Assembly: GCA_012270995.1 (NCBI GenBank) | Contig: JAAXHG010000166.1 | Span: 57,511-121,510, forward strand | Direction of reading: 5' to 3' | Source of the DNA: Vicinamibacteraceae bacterium | GTDB taxonomy: Bacteria > Acidobacteriota > Thermoanaerobaculia > Multivoradales > Multivoraceae | Length of the DNA: 64,000 bases | Position numbers and translations under genes: made by a program | The notes under the pieces: generated by a model | Database searches by the model: none | Told to the model about the DNA's origin: nothing | Seen by the model: the letters and a program-made list of their open reading frames with translations, nothing else | Part shown: one piece after another, positions 17,661 through 26,480 of the stretch | Numbering within the stretch: position 1 is the stretch's first letter | How the letters are laid out: each line of letters begins with the position of its first letter

Positions 17661-18938
17661 GTGAACCGGCAGACGTATCTCCGACTCTCGGTGATGATGC
17701 TCCTGCAGTACGGAGTGTGGGGGGTGTGGCTGCCGGTGCTCGCCCGGTACCTCCAGGCGGAGCCCTCGGAGGGCGGTCTCGGCTTCACTCCCGGCCAGAT
17801 CGGCTGGATCCTCGGGCTGGCGAGTTCGATCGGGGCGGTGACGGCGCCCTTCGTCGCGGGCCAGCTCGCCGACCGGTCCTTCTCGACCCAGCGGGTGCTC
17901 GCCGTGCTCCTGGTGGCCGGCGGCGTGGTCAAGATCATCACCGCCTACCAGACCACGTTCAGCGCCTGGCTCTGGCTGTCCGTGCTCTACTCGGTGCTCT
18001 ACACGCCGACGCTGGCCCTGTCGAACTCGCTCGCGTTCGCCCACATGGACGACGGCGACCGGGAGTTCCCGCGGGTGCGGGTGTGGGGAACGATCGGCTG
18101 GATCGTGGCCAGCTGGGCCTTCCCGCTGTTCTGGTTGCTTTCCGACGTGCGGCTCTCCTGGCTGCCGCCGTTCTATGTCGGGGTCGAGGCGGCGGACGCG
18201 ACGGCCCGCCTCGTCGATTCCCTGGTGTGGAGCGGAGTGCTCGCCTTCGGCTACGCCCTGTTCTGCCTCTTCCTGCCGCCGACGCCGCCGCGGCGGGACG
18301 CGGAGGAGAAGCTCGCCTTCGCGAAGGCCTTCGGGCTGTTCCGCCGGCGCTCGTTCGCGGTGCTGGTCGCGGCGAGCCTGCCGATCGCGGTGATCCACCA
18401 GATCTACTTCATGCAGACGGCGCCGTTCATGAGCGAGGTCCTGGGGCTTCCGGACAGCCGGATCGGACCGGCGATGAGCATCGGCCAGTTCGCCGAGATC
18501 GCCGTGATGGTAGCCACGGGCTGGTTGCTGTCGCGGTTCGGTTTCCGCCGCGTGATCACGATCGGCGTGCTCGCGTACGCGGCCCGCTACGCGATCTTCG
18601 GCAGCGTGTTCCTCCCCGTGCCGCTGATCGTCGCCAGCCAGGCGCTGCACGGCCTCTGCTACGCGTGCTTCTTCGCGGCCGCCTTCATCTACGTCGACCG
18701 CATCGCGGAGGACGATGTCCGCCACTCGGCGCAGACCGTGTTCGGGATCGTGATTCTGGGCCTGGGCCCCGTGCTCGCCGCGCCCGTGCTGCAGGTGCTC
18801 TCCGAGCTGTTCACCAGCGATGCCGGCGTGCTCGACTACTCGGCGCTCTGGTACTCGCTGTCCGCGCTGGCCGCGGTGACCATGGTGGGGTTCGCGGCCC
18901 TGTTCAGGGATCAGACGTCGCAGACGCGCACGCCGTGA
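17661..18938 (+). CDS. MFS transporter, nucleoside:H+ symporter type
   Basis: 425-residue inner-membrane transporter with about 12 predicted helices. The N-terminus (LRLSVMMLLQYGVWGVWLPV) and the motif around RVRVWGTIGWIVASW fit the NupG/XapB-like nucleoside:H+ symporter family. It starts with GTG preceded by a leaderless-type TAGGAT box. Its last 28 nt overlap the convergent gene for an exported sugar-isomerase-like protein, so sugar or nucleoside uptake is plausible; the substrate cannot be read from sequence. About 60 residues between helices 5 and 7 include a charged loop (PPRRDAEEKLAFAKAFG), as usual for the central MFS loop. Confidence 0.82.
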   Translation: MNRQTYLRLSVMMLLQYGVWGVWLPVLARYLQAEPSEGGLGFTPGQIGWILGLASSIGAVTAPFVAGQLADRSFSTQRVLAVLLVAGGVVKIITAYQTTFSAWLWLSVLYSVLYTPTLALSNSLAFAHMDDGDREFPRVRVWGTIGWIVASWAFPLFWLLSDVRLSWLPPFYVGVEAADATARLVDSLVWSGVLAFGYALFCLFLPPTPPRRDAEEKLAFAKAFGLFRRRSFAVLVAASLPIAVIHQIYFMQTAPFMSEVLGLPDSRIGPAMSIGQFAEIAVMVATGWLLSRFGFRRVITIGVLAYAARYAIFGSVFLPVPLIVASQALHGLCYACFFAAAFIYVDRIAEDDVRHSAQTVFGIVILGLGPVLAAPVLQVLSELFTSDAGVLDYSALWYSLSALAAVTMVGFAALFRDQTSQTRTP

Positions 18939-19777
18939 GCTAGCGCGGCCAGCTTGTCCTCTCCCTTGGGGACAAATTCCTGGCCGACAATGCCCGTGTA
19001 GCCGGTCTCGAGAATGGCGCGCATGATCGCCGGGTAGTACAGCTCCTGGTTCTCGTCGAGTTCGTTGCGCCCCGGGTTGCCGGCCGTGTGGTAGTGGCCG
19101 ATGTGCTCGTGGTAGTCGCGGATCGTGCGGATCACGTCGCCTTCCATGACCTGGGCGTGGTAGATGTCGTAGAGGATCTTGAAACGGTCGGAGGCGACGC
19201 GGTCCACGAGTTCGACCAGCCAAGGCATGTTGTCAGCCATGTAGTCGGCGTGGTTGACCTTGGAGTTCAGCAACTCCATGCAGATCGTGACGCCCTTCGG
19301 CTCGGCATGGCCGACGATCTGCTTCAGGGCCGTGACGCAGTTCTCGAGGCCTTCGCTGTCCGGCATGCCGTTGCGGTTGCCGGAGAACGTGATCACGTTG
19401 GGGAAGCCGGCCTCCGCGGTCGCGTCGATGCTCGTCTTGATCGCCTCCAGGCATTCCTCGTGGTTGGCGGGATCGTTCAGACCCTTCGGAATGCCGTGGC
19501 TGTTCGTCATCGCGCAGATCAGGCCGTGTTCCTGGATCGTGGGGAAGTCGCTCGCGTCGAGAATCTCGACCGATTCGAGGCCCATCGCCTTCGATGCCGC
19601 CGCGAGTTCCTCGAGGGGCATGCGGCCGTAGCACCACTTGCACACGGACTGGCGGATTCTCCCGTTCCTGATCACCCGCTCCTGCTGGGCCGCGAGCGCG
19701 GCCGGCGCCGCGGCAACCGCCGCAACCGAGGCGGCGCCGGCGATCAGGGTTCTGCGGGATAGAGGTTCGGCGTTCAT
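18911..19777 (-). CDS. Tat-exported xylose-isomerase-like TIM barrel (hydroxypyruvate isomerase-like)
   Basis: 288 residues. The N-terminus MNAEPLSRRTLIAGAASVAA carries a twin-arginine motif and hydrophobic stretch, so export through Tat as a folded, probably metal-loaded protein is likely. The rest is a sugar isomerase/epimerase TIM barrel; likely metal ligands lie in ICMELLNS, LYDIYHAQ and GQEFVPKG, and GNRNGMPDSEGLENC is hydroxypyruvate-isomerase-like. The start at 19777 follows GGACGTCC rather than a strong Shine-Dalgarno. The stop lies inside the end of the MFS gene (28-nt convergent overlap). Substrate unknown. Confidence 0.85.
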   Translation of the reverse strand: MNAEPLSRRTLIAGAASVAAVAAAPAALAAQQERVIRNGRIRQSVCKWCYGRMPLEELAAASKAMGLESVEILDASDFPTIQEHGLICAMTNSHGIPKGLNDPANHEECLEAIKTSIDATAEAGFPNVITFSGNRNGMPDSEGLENCVTALKQIVGHAEPKGVTICMELLNSKVNHADYMADNMPWLVELVDRVASDRFKILYDIYHAQVMEGDVIRTIRDYHEHIGHYHTAGNPGRNELDENQELYYPAIMRAILETGYTGIVGQEFVPKGEDKLAALAHGVRVCDV

Positions 19778-19843
19778 CGGACGTCCTCCGGTGGGCGTTG
19801 AGGGTCTGAAGAGGGATGAAGGCAATCCTAGTCCGGCACGCGC

Positions 19844-19849
19844 TACGAT
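19844..19849 (+). promoter_or_regulatory. -10 box, leaderless-type, for the DUF4159 gene
   Basis: TACGAT ends 6 nt before the ATG at 19856; no Shine-Dalgarno. The paralogue at 61844 has the identical arrangement. Confidence 0.5.
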
Positions 19850-19855
19850 TGCGCC

Positions 19856-20698
19856 ATGGAGTTCACGGTCGGGGAAGGGCGAGGTTGGCGGTTGCCGGCG
19901 ATCCTGGCCGTGTCGACCCTGCTGGTCTCCTCCCTGGTGACTGCCCAGTGGTGGCGCCCGGTTCCGGCCCGCTATCCGGAGGAGGGCCGCCAGTACCTCG
20001 AGGGGTTCGTCTTCTGCCGTGGACAGTACCGCCAGGTCGTCGACGAGTGGCTGGGGCAGGGCTGGTTCACCGACTACCCCGACTCCGAGTACAACTTCAT
20101 GACGCGGCTGTCCCAGTTGACGACGGTCGAGATCCAGCGGACCGCCTACGGAGACCCGGAGCACCTGGTCCTGACGCTGGACGATCCGCGGCTGTTCGAG
20201 TTCCCGTTCCTGTTCATGTCGGATGTCGGCACGATCGGCATCAACGACATCGAAGCGGAGAACCTGCGGAAGTACCTGCTGGCCGGCGGCTTTCTCTACG
20301 TCGACGACTTTTGGGGTCCCGTGGCCTGGGACCGCTGGGCCAGCCAGATCGGCCGGGTGCTGCCTCCGGGCGACTACCCGATCGTCGACATTCCGCCGAC
20401 GCACCCGATCTTCAGGACCTTCTTCACCGTCGACGAGGTGCCCCAGATCCCGTCGATCCAGTACTGGAACATGACCGGGCGGGCCGACACCTCGGAGCGA
20501 GGCATGAACTCAGCGGAGCCCCACTTCCGGGGGATCTTCGACGAGAACGGCCGCCTCCTGGTCGCGATGACCCACAACACGGACATCGCGGACGGCTGGG
20601 AGAGGGAAGGCGAGTCGCGGGAGTTCTTCGAGCGCTTCTCGCTGACGAAGTCGTACCCGTTCGGCGTGAACCTCGTTCTGTACGCGCTGTCGCACTGA
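19856..20698 (+). CDS. DUF4159 domain protein (copy 1)
   Basis: 280 residues with a single N-terminal membrane anchor or signal (residues 13-30) and a DUF4159 domain covering the rest: NFMTRLSQLTTVEI, LRKYLLAGGFLYVDDFWG, PPTHPIFRTFF, VLYALSH at the C-terminus. It is paralogous to the gene at 61844-62725, with which it shares YLLAGGF-VDDFWG, HPIF and YA-SH. DUF4159 proteins resemble class I glutamine-amidotransferase-like folds and usually sit in MoxR/DUF58/VWA clusters, but this copy has none of those neighbours. Function unknown. The promoter box is leaderless-type. Confidence 0.85.
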   Translation: MEFTVGEGRGWRLPAILAVSTLLVSSLVTAQWWRPVPARYPEEGRQYLEGFVFCRGQYRQVVDEWLGQGWFTDYPDSEYNFMTRLSQLTTVEIQRTAYGDPEHLVLTLDDPRLFEFPFLFMSDVGTIGINDIEAENLRKYLLAGGFLYVDDFWGPVAWDRWASQIGRVLPPGDYPIVDIPPTHPIFRTFFTVDEVPQIPSIQYWNMTGRADTSERGMNSAEPHFRGIFDENGRLLVAMTHNTDIADGWEREGESREFFERFSLTKSYPFGVNLVLYALSH

Positions 20699-20809
20699 GC
20701 GGCTCCCGCACGCGAGTCGCGTTCCGGACGGACTGCTAATGTCCGCTCGGCGGGGTCAGCGGTAGCGCTGGCCAGCAGTGACCGACACCACTCCCAGCGA
20801 GGAAACCAC

Positions 20810-21712
20810 ATGACACCTGCGACGCGTCGTTCCCGTCTGGCCGTTCTCACGGTCGCCGTCGCGGCGGCGACGATCCTGGCCGGCCCCGCCGGCGCCCAGC
20901 GCGGCCTCGACGACGTCCAGGTCACGGCCGAGCACGTCGCGGGCTCGGTCCACATGCTGACCGGCGCGGGCGGCAACATCGGCGTCTCCGCCGGCGACGA
21001 CGGCATCCTGATCGTCGACGACCAGTTCGCTCCCCTGGCCGGCAAGATCCGGGCCGCCATCGCCGGGATCTCGGCCGGCGACCTGGAGTTCGTCATCAAC
21101 ACCCACTTTCACGGCGACCACACGGGCGGCAACGTGGTCTTCGGCGAGGAGGCGCTGATCGTCGCTCACACGAACGTCCGCAAGAGGCTCGCCGCGGGCG
21201 ACGGCGCACGGGGTCAGCAGGGGGAGCCGGCGCCCAAGGTCGCGCTGCCGGTCGTCACCTACGACATCGGCGTGTCGATCCACTTCAACGACGAGCAGAT
21301 CATGATCGGCCACCTGGAGGGGGGGCACACCGACGGGGACAGCTTCATCTACTTCATGGACTCGAACGTGATCCACCTGGGCGACCAGTTCTTCGCGGGG
21401 CGCTTTCCCTTCGTCGACGTCCTGAGCGGCGGCAACGCGGTGGGGCTCAGGGACAGCATCGGCGGTGTCCTCGACCGCCTGTCCGAGGACGCGAAGGTGA
21501 TCCCCGGTCACGGGCCGCTCTCCACGGTCGATGACCTGCGTACGTACCACCGGATGCTGACCGACTGCGTGGCCACCGTGAAGGCGGGTAGAGAAGCCGG
21601 CAAGTCGCTCGAGGACCTCCAGGCCGCGGGACTACCGGGCGAGTGGGAGGGCTGGGGCTCCGGCTTCATCAACGAGTCCGTGTTCATCGCATCGATTTAC
21701 GAGAGCCTGTAG
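20810..21712 (+). CDS. Exported MBL-fold metallo-hydrolase
   Basis: 300 residues with a signal peptide ending GPAGAQ (about residue 30). The metallo-beta-lactamase fold is shown by NTHFHGDHTGG (H99, H101, D103, H104), LEGGHTDGDS and VIPGHGPLS, giving a two-metal site. It is shorter than RNase Z or glyoxalase II types and resembles the periplasmic MBL hydrolases of uncertain substrate. A GAGGAAA site precedes the ATG. The PQQ-type propeller gene starts 10 nt after its stop, so the two are probably co-transcribed. Beta-lactamase activity is possible but not indicated. Confidence 0.85.
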   Translation: MTPATRRSRLAVLTVAVAAATILAGPAGAQRGLDDVQVTAEHVAGSVHMLTGAGGNIGVSAGDDGILIVDDQFAPLAGKIRAAIAGISAGDLEFVINTHFHGDHTGGNVVFGEEALIVAHTNVRKRLAAGDGARGQQGEPAPKVALPVVTYDIGVSIHFNDEQIMIGHLEGGHTDGDSFIYFMDSNVIHLGDQFFAGRFPFVDVLSGGNAVGLRDSIGGVLDRLSEDAKVIPGHGPLSTVDDLRTYHRMLTDCVATVKAGREAGKSLEDLQAAGLPGEWEGWGSGFINESVFIASIYESL

Positions 21713-21722
21713 GAGGGTCGCC

Positions 21723-23075
21723 GTGCCGGTCATGCGCCTGGATGGAGTGTTGCGCTCGAAGCACGTCGTGCTGGTGGCCGTGCTGGCCCTTGTGGCCGGC
21801 ATCGCGCCGGCGGCGCCGCCCGCGAGTTCGGATGTGGAAGGCGGCTGGCCGGCCTGGCGCGGTCCGAGCCGGACGGGGTCGGCGCCGGGCGGCAATCCGC
21901 CGATCGAGTGGTCCGAAACGAAGAACGTGCGCTGGAAGAAGGCGGTACCGGGCCTCGGTCTGTCGTCTCCCATCATCTGGGGCGACCGGCTGTACCTGAC
22001 GACCGCGGTGCCGACCGGCGAAAGGGCCGCGAGCGCGCCGCGGGCCGGCAGGCGCGACGGCATCCCGCCGGACCAGGTGCTGAGCTACGAGGTCCACGCG
22101 CTGGACCGCGCGGATGGGTCGACGGCGTGGAAGCGGACCGTGCGCACGGAGGCGCCGTCTGGAGGCACTCACCCGGACGGGACCTGGGCATCCGGATCGC
22201 CGGTCACGGATGGCGAAGTGCTGATCGCCTTCTTCGGTTCGCAGGGACTCTACGCCTTCGATCTCGAAGGCGCCGAACTCTGGCGCCGCGACTTCGGCGA
22301 CATGAGGACGCGGCTCGGTTTCGGCGAGGGAAGCTCGCCGGCGCTTCACGGCGACCGGGTGTTCGTCATCTGGGACCACGAGGACGACTCCTTGATGTTC
22401 GCTCTCGACAAGATGACGGGCGAGGAGATCTGGCGGCGCGAACGGGACGAGATGACGGCCTGGACGACGCCGCTCGTGGTCGAGCACGGGGGCCGGACGC
22501 AGGTGATCACGAGCGCGACGAACCGCGTTCGCGCCTATGACGCGGACACCGGCGAAGCGATCTGGGAGGCGACGGGCATGACCCTCAACGCGATCCCGTC
22601 GCCGGTGTACTCCGACGGCGTCGTCTACCTGACCAGCGGTTTCAGGGGTAGCAAGCTGCTCGCCGTTCGGCTCGACGGGGCCGAAGGGGACATCACGGGC
22701 ACGGAGAACGTGGTGTGGTCCGTTGACCGGGACACTCCCTACGTGCCTTCGCCGCTGCTGCACGATGGCGTCATCTACTTCACGAAGTCGAACAACGGCA
22801 TCCTGTCGGCGTTCGACGCCAGGACGGGTGAGGCGCTCTACGCGAACCAGCGGCTGGGGCCGGTCCGCAACGTGTACGCGTCGCCGGTCGGGGTCGGCGA
22901 CCGCGTCTACTTCACGAGCCGCGACGGGGAGTTCCTCGTCGCGAAGGCCGGACCAACCTTCGAGGTCCTGGCCGAGAACGAACTCGACGACCGCTTCGAC
23001 GCCTCACCGGCCATCGTCGGCGACGAGATCTACCTGCGCGGCCGCCGCAACCTGTACTGCATCGCTGCGCCGTAG
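21723..23075 (+). CDS. PQQ-binding-like beta-propeller protein
   Basis: 450 residues with a signal peptide (about 13-37). GGWPAWRGPSRTGSAPGG at the mature N-terminus and repeated blades such as VHALDRADGSTAWKRTV, MTGEEIWRRERDEMTAW and DADTGEAIWEAT define a PQQ-like/BamB-like propeller. AGGAGG lies 6 nt before the GTG. No cytochrome motif or dehydrogenase cysteine pair is seen, so binding or scaffold roles are as likely as quinoprotein catalysis. It follows the MBL gene by 10 nt. Confidence 0.83.
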   Translation: MPVMRLDGVLRSKHVVLVAVLALVAGIAPAAPPASSDVEGGWPAWRGPSRTGSAPGGNPPIEWSETKNVRWKKAVPGLGLSSPIIWGDRLYLTTAVPTGERAASAPRAGRRDGIPPDQVLSYEVHALDRADGSTAWKRTVRTEAPSGGTHPDGTWASGSPVTDGEVLIAFFGSQGLYAFDLEGAELWRRDFGDMRTRLGFGEGSSPALHGDRVFVIWDHEDDSLMFALDKMTGEEIWRRERDEMTAWTTPLVVEHGGRTQVITSATNRVRAYDADTGEAIWEATGMTLNAIPSPVYSDGVVYLTSGFRGSKLLAVRLDGAEGDITGTENVVWSVDRDTPYVPSPLLHDGVIYFTKSNNGILSAFDARTGEALYANQRLGPVRNVYASPVGVGDRVYFTSRDGEFLVAKAGPTFEVLAENELDDRFDASPAIVGDEIYLRGRRNLYCIAAP

Positions 23076-23134
23076 CGGCGTCGGTTGCACCCGCCCGGAC
23101 TGGCTGGACGGCGTCTGCCCGTTGGCGCGCCGGG

Positions 23135-25594
23135 TTAGCTGGCGAGGGGAACTTCGAGTACGACCGTCTCCGGGAGGAGACAGAGCTGGTCGTCGCAGGC
23201 CTGGAGTCGGAGGGAGATCGGGATCGAGACCGGGCGTGGATCAGTGGTCGAGGCAGGCCTGAGCCGGAACGAGATGCGCCGCTGTCCCTCGTAGATCAGG
23301 ACGTCGCCGGACTGCGTGCTGACCTGGGTTCGCCGGGGTTCCGGGTAGCGGAGGTTGGTGATGTCGAAGCGGCCGCCAGCGCCTTCGACGGTGGTGCCGA
23401 TCAGGTCTTCCTGGAGCGGTTCGGGACCGTTCAGGTGCCAGCCTTCCTGGATCATGAGGTCGACGTCGACGTCGTACTCGCCGACGTCGTCAGCCGGTCG
23501 CAGGGTGGCGGCGGCGACGACGGCGCCGTTGCCCGCGGTGGCGCGTGGTCCCGGGTCGCCGTCGAGCGCCACGGCGAGACCGGTCAGCATGTAGGTGTAG
23601 GCGGCCGGTATGCGTTCGACGTTCGTAGCGAACGCGGCGACGGTGGCGAGGGCGCGGTCGGTGGCGTTCCGGTCGCCGGTGCGGCGGCCGAGTTCGGCGA
23701 GGGCGCGGACGGCGACCGAGTTGCCGGAGGGTACGGCGCCGTCGGTCGGGCTCTTCGGCTGAGCGATCAGGAGGTTCGCCTTCTCCCGCTCGGCGATGAA
23801 GAAACCGCTGCCGGGGCTCGGTGGAGCGGGGACGCCTTCCTCTGCGGGAGCAGGAGTGGGATCCCAGAAGCGCTCGACCATCTCGGCCGCGACGGTCGTG
23901 GACCGTTCGAGCCACTTGCCGTCGGAGGTCACGTCGGAAAGAGCGACGAAGGCGTGAGCCAGGTGGGCGTAGTCCTGGACCAGCCCCGGAGTCGACGCTT
24001 CGCCGTCCAGCCAGACGCGCCACAGGCCGCCGTCGTCGCGGCGGTTGTTGCGCCACAGGAACTCGGACGCTCGCGCGGCGGCCTCGGCGTAGGCCGGCTC
24101 GGCGAGCGCGTCGGCGGCCTCGGCCAGGGCGCGGATCATCATCCCGTTCCAGGAGGTGAGCACCTTGTCGTCGCGCAGGGGATGGAGACGGCGCTCCCGG
24201 ACCTGATAAAGGCGTTCGCGGATGCCGTCGAGCCGGTCGAGCAACTCGTCCAGCGGCAGTCCGAAGTCGGCGGCGCTTTCGTCGAGCGGGCGGTCGAGGA
24301 AGAGGATGTTCCGGTGTTCGAAGTTCCCGGCGTCGGTGCCGCCGAAGAGGCGAATCGCCAGTTCGGCGTCGGCGGGCTCCAGGGCCTCCCGTAGCTGGTC
24401 CTTCGTCCAGACGAAGAACTCGCCCTCGACCGATTCGCCGTCCTCGGCTTCGCTGTCCGCGTCCGTGGCGGAGTAGAAGGCGCCCTCCGGGGAGGTCATG
24501 TCGCGCAGCACGTAGTCCGCGGTCTCGCGGGCCACCCGCGCCAGCAGCGGATCGCCGGTCAGGCGGTAGGCCAGCGCGTAGGCGCGGAGCAGGTGAGCCT
24601 GGTTGTAGAGCATCTTCTCGAAGTGGGGCACGAGCCAGTGCCCGTCCACCGAGTAGCGGTGGAAGCCGCCGCCGACCTGGTCGTGGATGCCGCCGCGGGC
24701 CATCGCGCGCAGCGTGAGCAGGGCGGCGTCGAGCGGTGTCCGGTCGCCGGTGCGGAGCGCCTCCTCCAGAAGCAGCAGCAGGTTCGTTTCGTTCGGGAAC
24801 TTCGGCGCTCCGCCGAAGCCCCCGTGCACCCGATCCGTGCTGGCGACGAGGCCCTGTACCGCTTCGTCGATCACCGCGCGGCCCAGGTTCTTCGCCGCGC
24901 CGCGGGCCGCCGTGATCTGCCGAACGAGATCCGTGATCTGGGCGGCGCTCGTTTCGAGGTCGGCCCTTCGTTCCCGCCACGCGGCGTCGACCTGGCGCAT
25001 CAGGTTGACGAACTGTTGCGGCGGAAAGTACGTGGCGCCGAAGAAGGGCCGGCGGTCGGGGAGCAGGAAGCTCGACATCGGCCAGCCGCCCCGCTGCTGG
25101 GTGACCTGGACCGCGGTCATGTAGATGTCGTCGATGTCGGGCCGCTGCTCCCGGTCCACCTTGATGCAGATGAACAGCTCGTTCATCAACGTCGCCATCT
25201 CGACGTTGTCGAAGCTCTCCCGCTCCATCACGTGGCACCAGTGGCAGGTGGAGTAGCCGATCGAGAGGAAGACGGGCTTGTCCTCCGCCCGCGCCCGCTC
25301 GAAGGCCTCTTCGCCCCAGGGGAACCAGTCGACCGGGTTGTGCGCGTGCTGCCGGAGATAGGGCGAGGTTTCGAGGACGAGCCGGTTCAGGAACAGCGGC
25401 CGTCCGTCCGCATCCAGGTGCTCGGTCCGGGGCTCGTAGTCGGCTGGCATCGCCGCCAGCGCGGCTTCCAGTCTGGCCTGGAGCTCGGGCGGACGCGCTC
25501 CGGCGCCAGGAGGCGGGACGGCGAGGGCGGGGGCGTTCGACACGGACAGCCAGACGACGGTAAGGCCCCCTGCGATCCAGGCGGCATGCGGCAC
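23135..25594 (-). CDS. Exported DUF255 thioredoxin-domain protein with C-terminal DsbD-alpha-like domain
   Basis: 819 residues. An N-terminal hydrophobic segment ([20 protein letters not shown]) looks like a signal. The DUF255 thioredoxin domain follows ([28 protein letters not shown] with C117 and C120), then an (alpha/alpha)6 barrel of YyaL type ([52 protein letters not shown]). The last ~110 residues resemble the DsbD N-terminal domain, with a cysteine pair in [15 protein letters not shown] chose GTG 25594 because TATCCT ends 7 nt before it (leaderless-type); ATG 25648 would extend by 18 residues. A periplasmic thiol redox role is inferred; DUF255 proteins are usually annotated as cytosolic. 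Confidence 0.85.
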   Translation of the reverse strand: MPHAAWIAGGLTVVWLSVSNAPALAVPPPGAGARPPELQARLEAALAAMPADYEPRTEHLDADGRPLFLNRLVLETSPYLRQHAHNPVDWFPWGEEAFERARAEDKPVFLSIGYSTCHWCHVMERESFDNVEMATLMNELFICIKVDREQRPDIDDIYMTAVQVTQQRGGWPMSSFLLPDRRPFFGATYFPPQQFVNLMRQVDAAWRERRADLETSAAQITDLVRQITAARGAAKNLGRAVIDEAVQGLVASTDRVHGGFGGAPKFPNETNLLLLLEEALRTGDRTPLDAALLTLRAMARGGIHDQVGGGFHRYSVDGHWLVPHFEKMLYNQAHLLRAYALAYRLTGDPLLARVARETADYVLRDMTSPEGAFYSATDADSEAEDGESVEGEFFVWTKDQLREALEPADAELAIRLFGGTDAGNFEHRNILFLDRPLDESAADFGLPLDELLDRLDGIRERLYQVRERRLHPLRDDKVLTSWNGMMIRALAEAADALAEPAYAEAAARASEFLWRNNRRDDGGLWRVWLDGEASTPGLVQDYAHLAHAFVALSDVTSDGKWLERSTTVAAEMVERFWDPTPAPAEEGVPAPPSPGSGFFIAEREKANLLIAQPKSPTDGAVPSGNSVAVRALAELGRRTGDRNATDRALATVAAFATNVERIPAAYTYMLTGLAVALDGDPGPRATAGNGAVVAAATLRPADDVGEYDVDVDLMIQEGWHLNGPEPLQEDLIGTTVEGAGGRFDITNLRYPEPRRTQVSTQSGDVLIYEGQRRISFRLRPASTTDPRPVSIPISLRLQACDDQLCLLPETVVLEVPLAS

Positions 25595-25601
25595 GGCATC
25601 G

Positions 25602-25607
25602 AGGATA
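25602..25607 (-). promoter_or_regulatory. -10 box, leaderless-type, for the DUF255 gene
   Basis: TATCCT on the minus strand ends 7 nt before GTG 25594. It faces the divergent AlkD promoter box at 25673. Confidence 0.45.
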
Positions 25608-25672
25608 GCCCGCCCGGTGCTTCTCGCTGGCTCAGTGTCTCGGCCCATTCCGCCCCAGACCCACGGCGCTGC

Positions 25673-25678
25673 TACATT
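25673..25678 (+). promoter_or_regulatory. -10 box, leaderless-type, for the AlkD-like gene
   Basis: TACATT ends 7 nt before the ATG at 25686; no Shine-Dalgarno. Confidence 0.45.
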
Positions 25679-25685
25679 CGCGCGG

Positions 25686-26480
25686 ATGCTTGAACTGCGG
25701 CCCCCGCCGGCGGGCCGGAAGCTGATTCTGGAACTGCGGCGCGAGTTGAAGGCCGCCGGAGACCCCGAGCGGGCGAAGGGGCAGCAGTCCTACATGAAGT
25801 CGGAGATGCCCTTCTGGGGCGTGAAGACGCCGGAACTCCGGAAGATCGGCCGCGCGGCTTTCCGGAACCACCCGCTGGACGGCTTCGAGGAGTGGCGGGC
25901 GACCGTCCTGACCCTGTGGCGGACCGCCGGCCGCCGCGAGGAACGCCACGCCGCGATCGACCTCAGCGGCTACCGGGCGTACCAGCCGCTGCGCACGATG
26001 AAGGCCCTGCCCGTCTTCGAGGAGATGGTCCTGACCGGCGCCTGGTGGGACTACGTGGACGCCGTTGCGAGCCACCGTTTGCGGGAACTCGTCGAGCGGT
26101 ATCCGAAGACGATGGCGAAGCGGATGAACGTGTGGAGCCGGTGCCCCGACATGTGGAAGCGGCGCGCGTCGATGATCTGCCAGCTCGGCCGCAAGGTTGC
26201 GACGGACCTGGACCTCCTGCACGCGACGATCGGCGAGAACCTGCTGGGGTCGCGCTTCGGCGGCGAGTTCTTCATCCGCAAGGCGATCGGCTGGGCCCTG
26301 CGCGACCTGGCCTGGCACGACCCGGACGAAGTGCGGCGGTTCGTGCGGGAGCACGAGGAGCGGCTGAGTCCGCTCAGCCGGCGTGAGGCGTTGAAGAACA
26401 TTGATCGCGCGCTGGCGCGCGATCAACGTCGCAGTCCCTGCGCTGGTCAGCCAGCGCGGGGATGCCACCTGCAGGGATGA
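25686..26480 (+). CDS. DNA alkylation repair enzyme, AlkD-like HEAT-repeat glycosylase
   Basis: 264 residues, all-helical. [20 protein letters not shown] at the N-terminus, [20 protein letters not shown] and [16 protein letters not shown] are characteristic of the AlkC/AlkD family, which excises N3- and N7-alkylated purines. The WWDYVD and [11 protein letters not shown] blocks hold the usual catalytic-site Trp, Asp and Arg. The start at 25686 has a leaderless-type TACATT box. The final ~25 residues are encoded by two perfect hairpins and look like an accidental extension beyond the family's normal end. The stop overlaps the start of the next gene as ATGA. Confidence 0.88.
   Translation: MLELRPPPAGRKLILELRRELKAAGDPERAKGQQSYMKSEMPFWGVKTPELRKIGRAAFRNHPLDGFEEWRATVLTLWRTAGRREERHAAIDLSGYRAYQPLRTMKALPVFEEMVLTGAWWDYVDAVASHRLRELVERYPKTMAKRMNVWSRCPDMWKRRASMICQLGRKVATDLDLLHATIGENLLGSRFGGEFFIRKAIGWALRDLAWHDPDEVRRFVREHEERLSPLSRREALKNIDRALARDQRRSPCAGQPARGCHLQG
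26401..26461. repeat. Two adjacent perfect hairpins inside the AlkD 3' end
   Basis: 26401-26426 is TTGATCGCGC/GCGCGATCAA with GCTGGC in the middle. 26440-26457 is GCGCTGG/CCAGCGC around TCAG, with CC/GG flanks. They cover the last codons of the AlkD-like gene and end at the start of the next gene. No T tract follows. Confidence 0.8.

Noticed and set aside
19778..20404. N-terminal extension of the Tat-exported isomerase
   Set aside because: It is antisense to the DUF4159 gene and would bury the twin-arginine signal.
25595..25648. ATG 25648 as the DUF255 start
   Set aside because: It would place 18 polar residues before the signal and ignores the TATCCT-N7-GTG arrangement at 25594.
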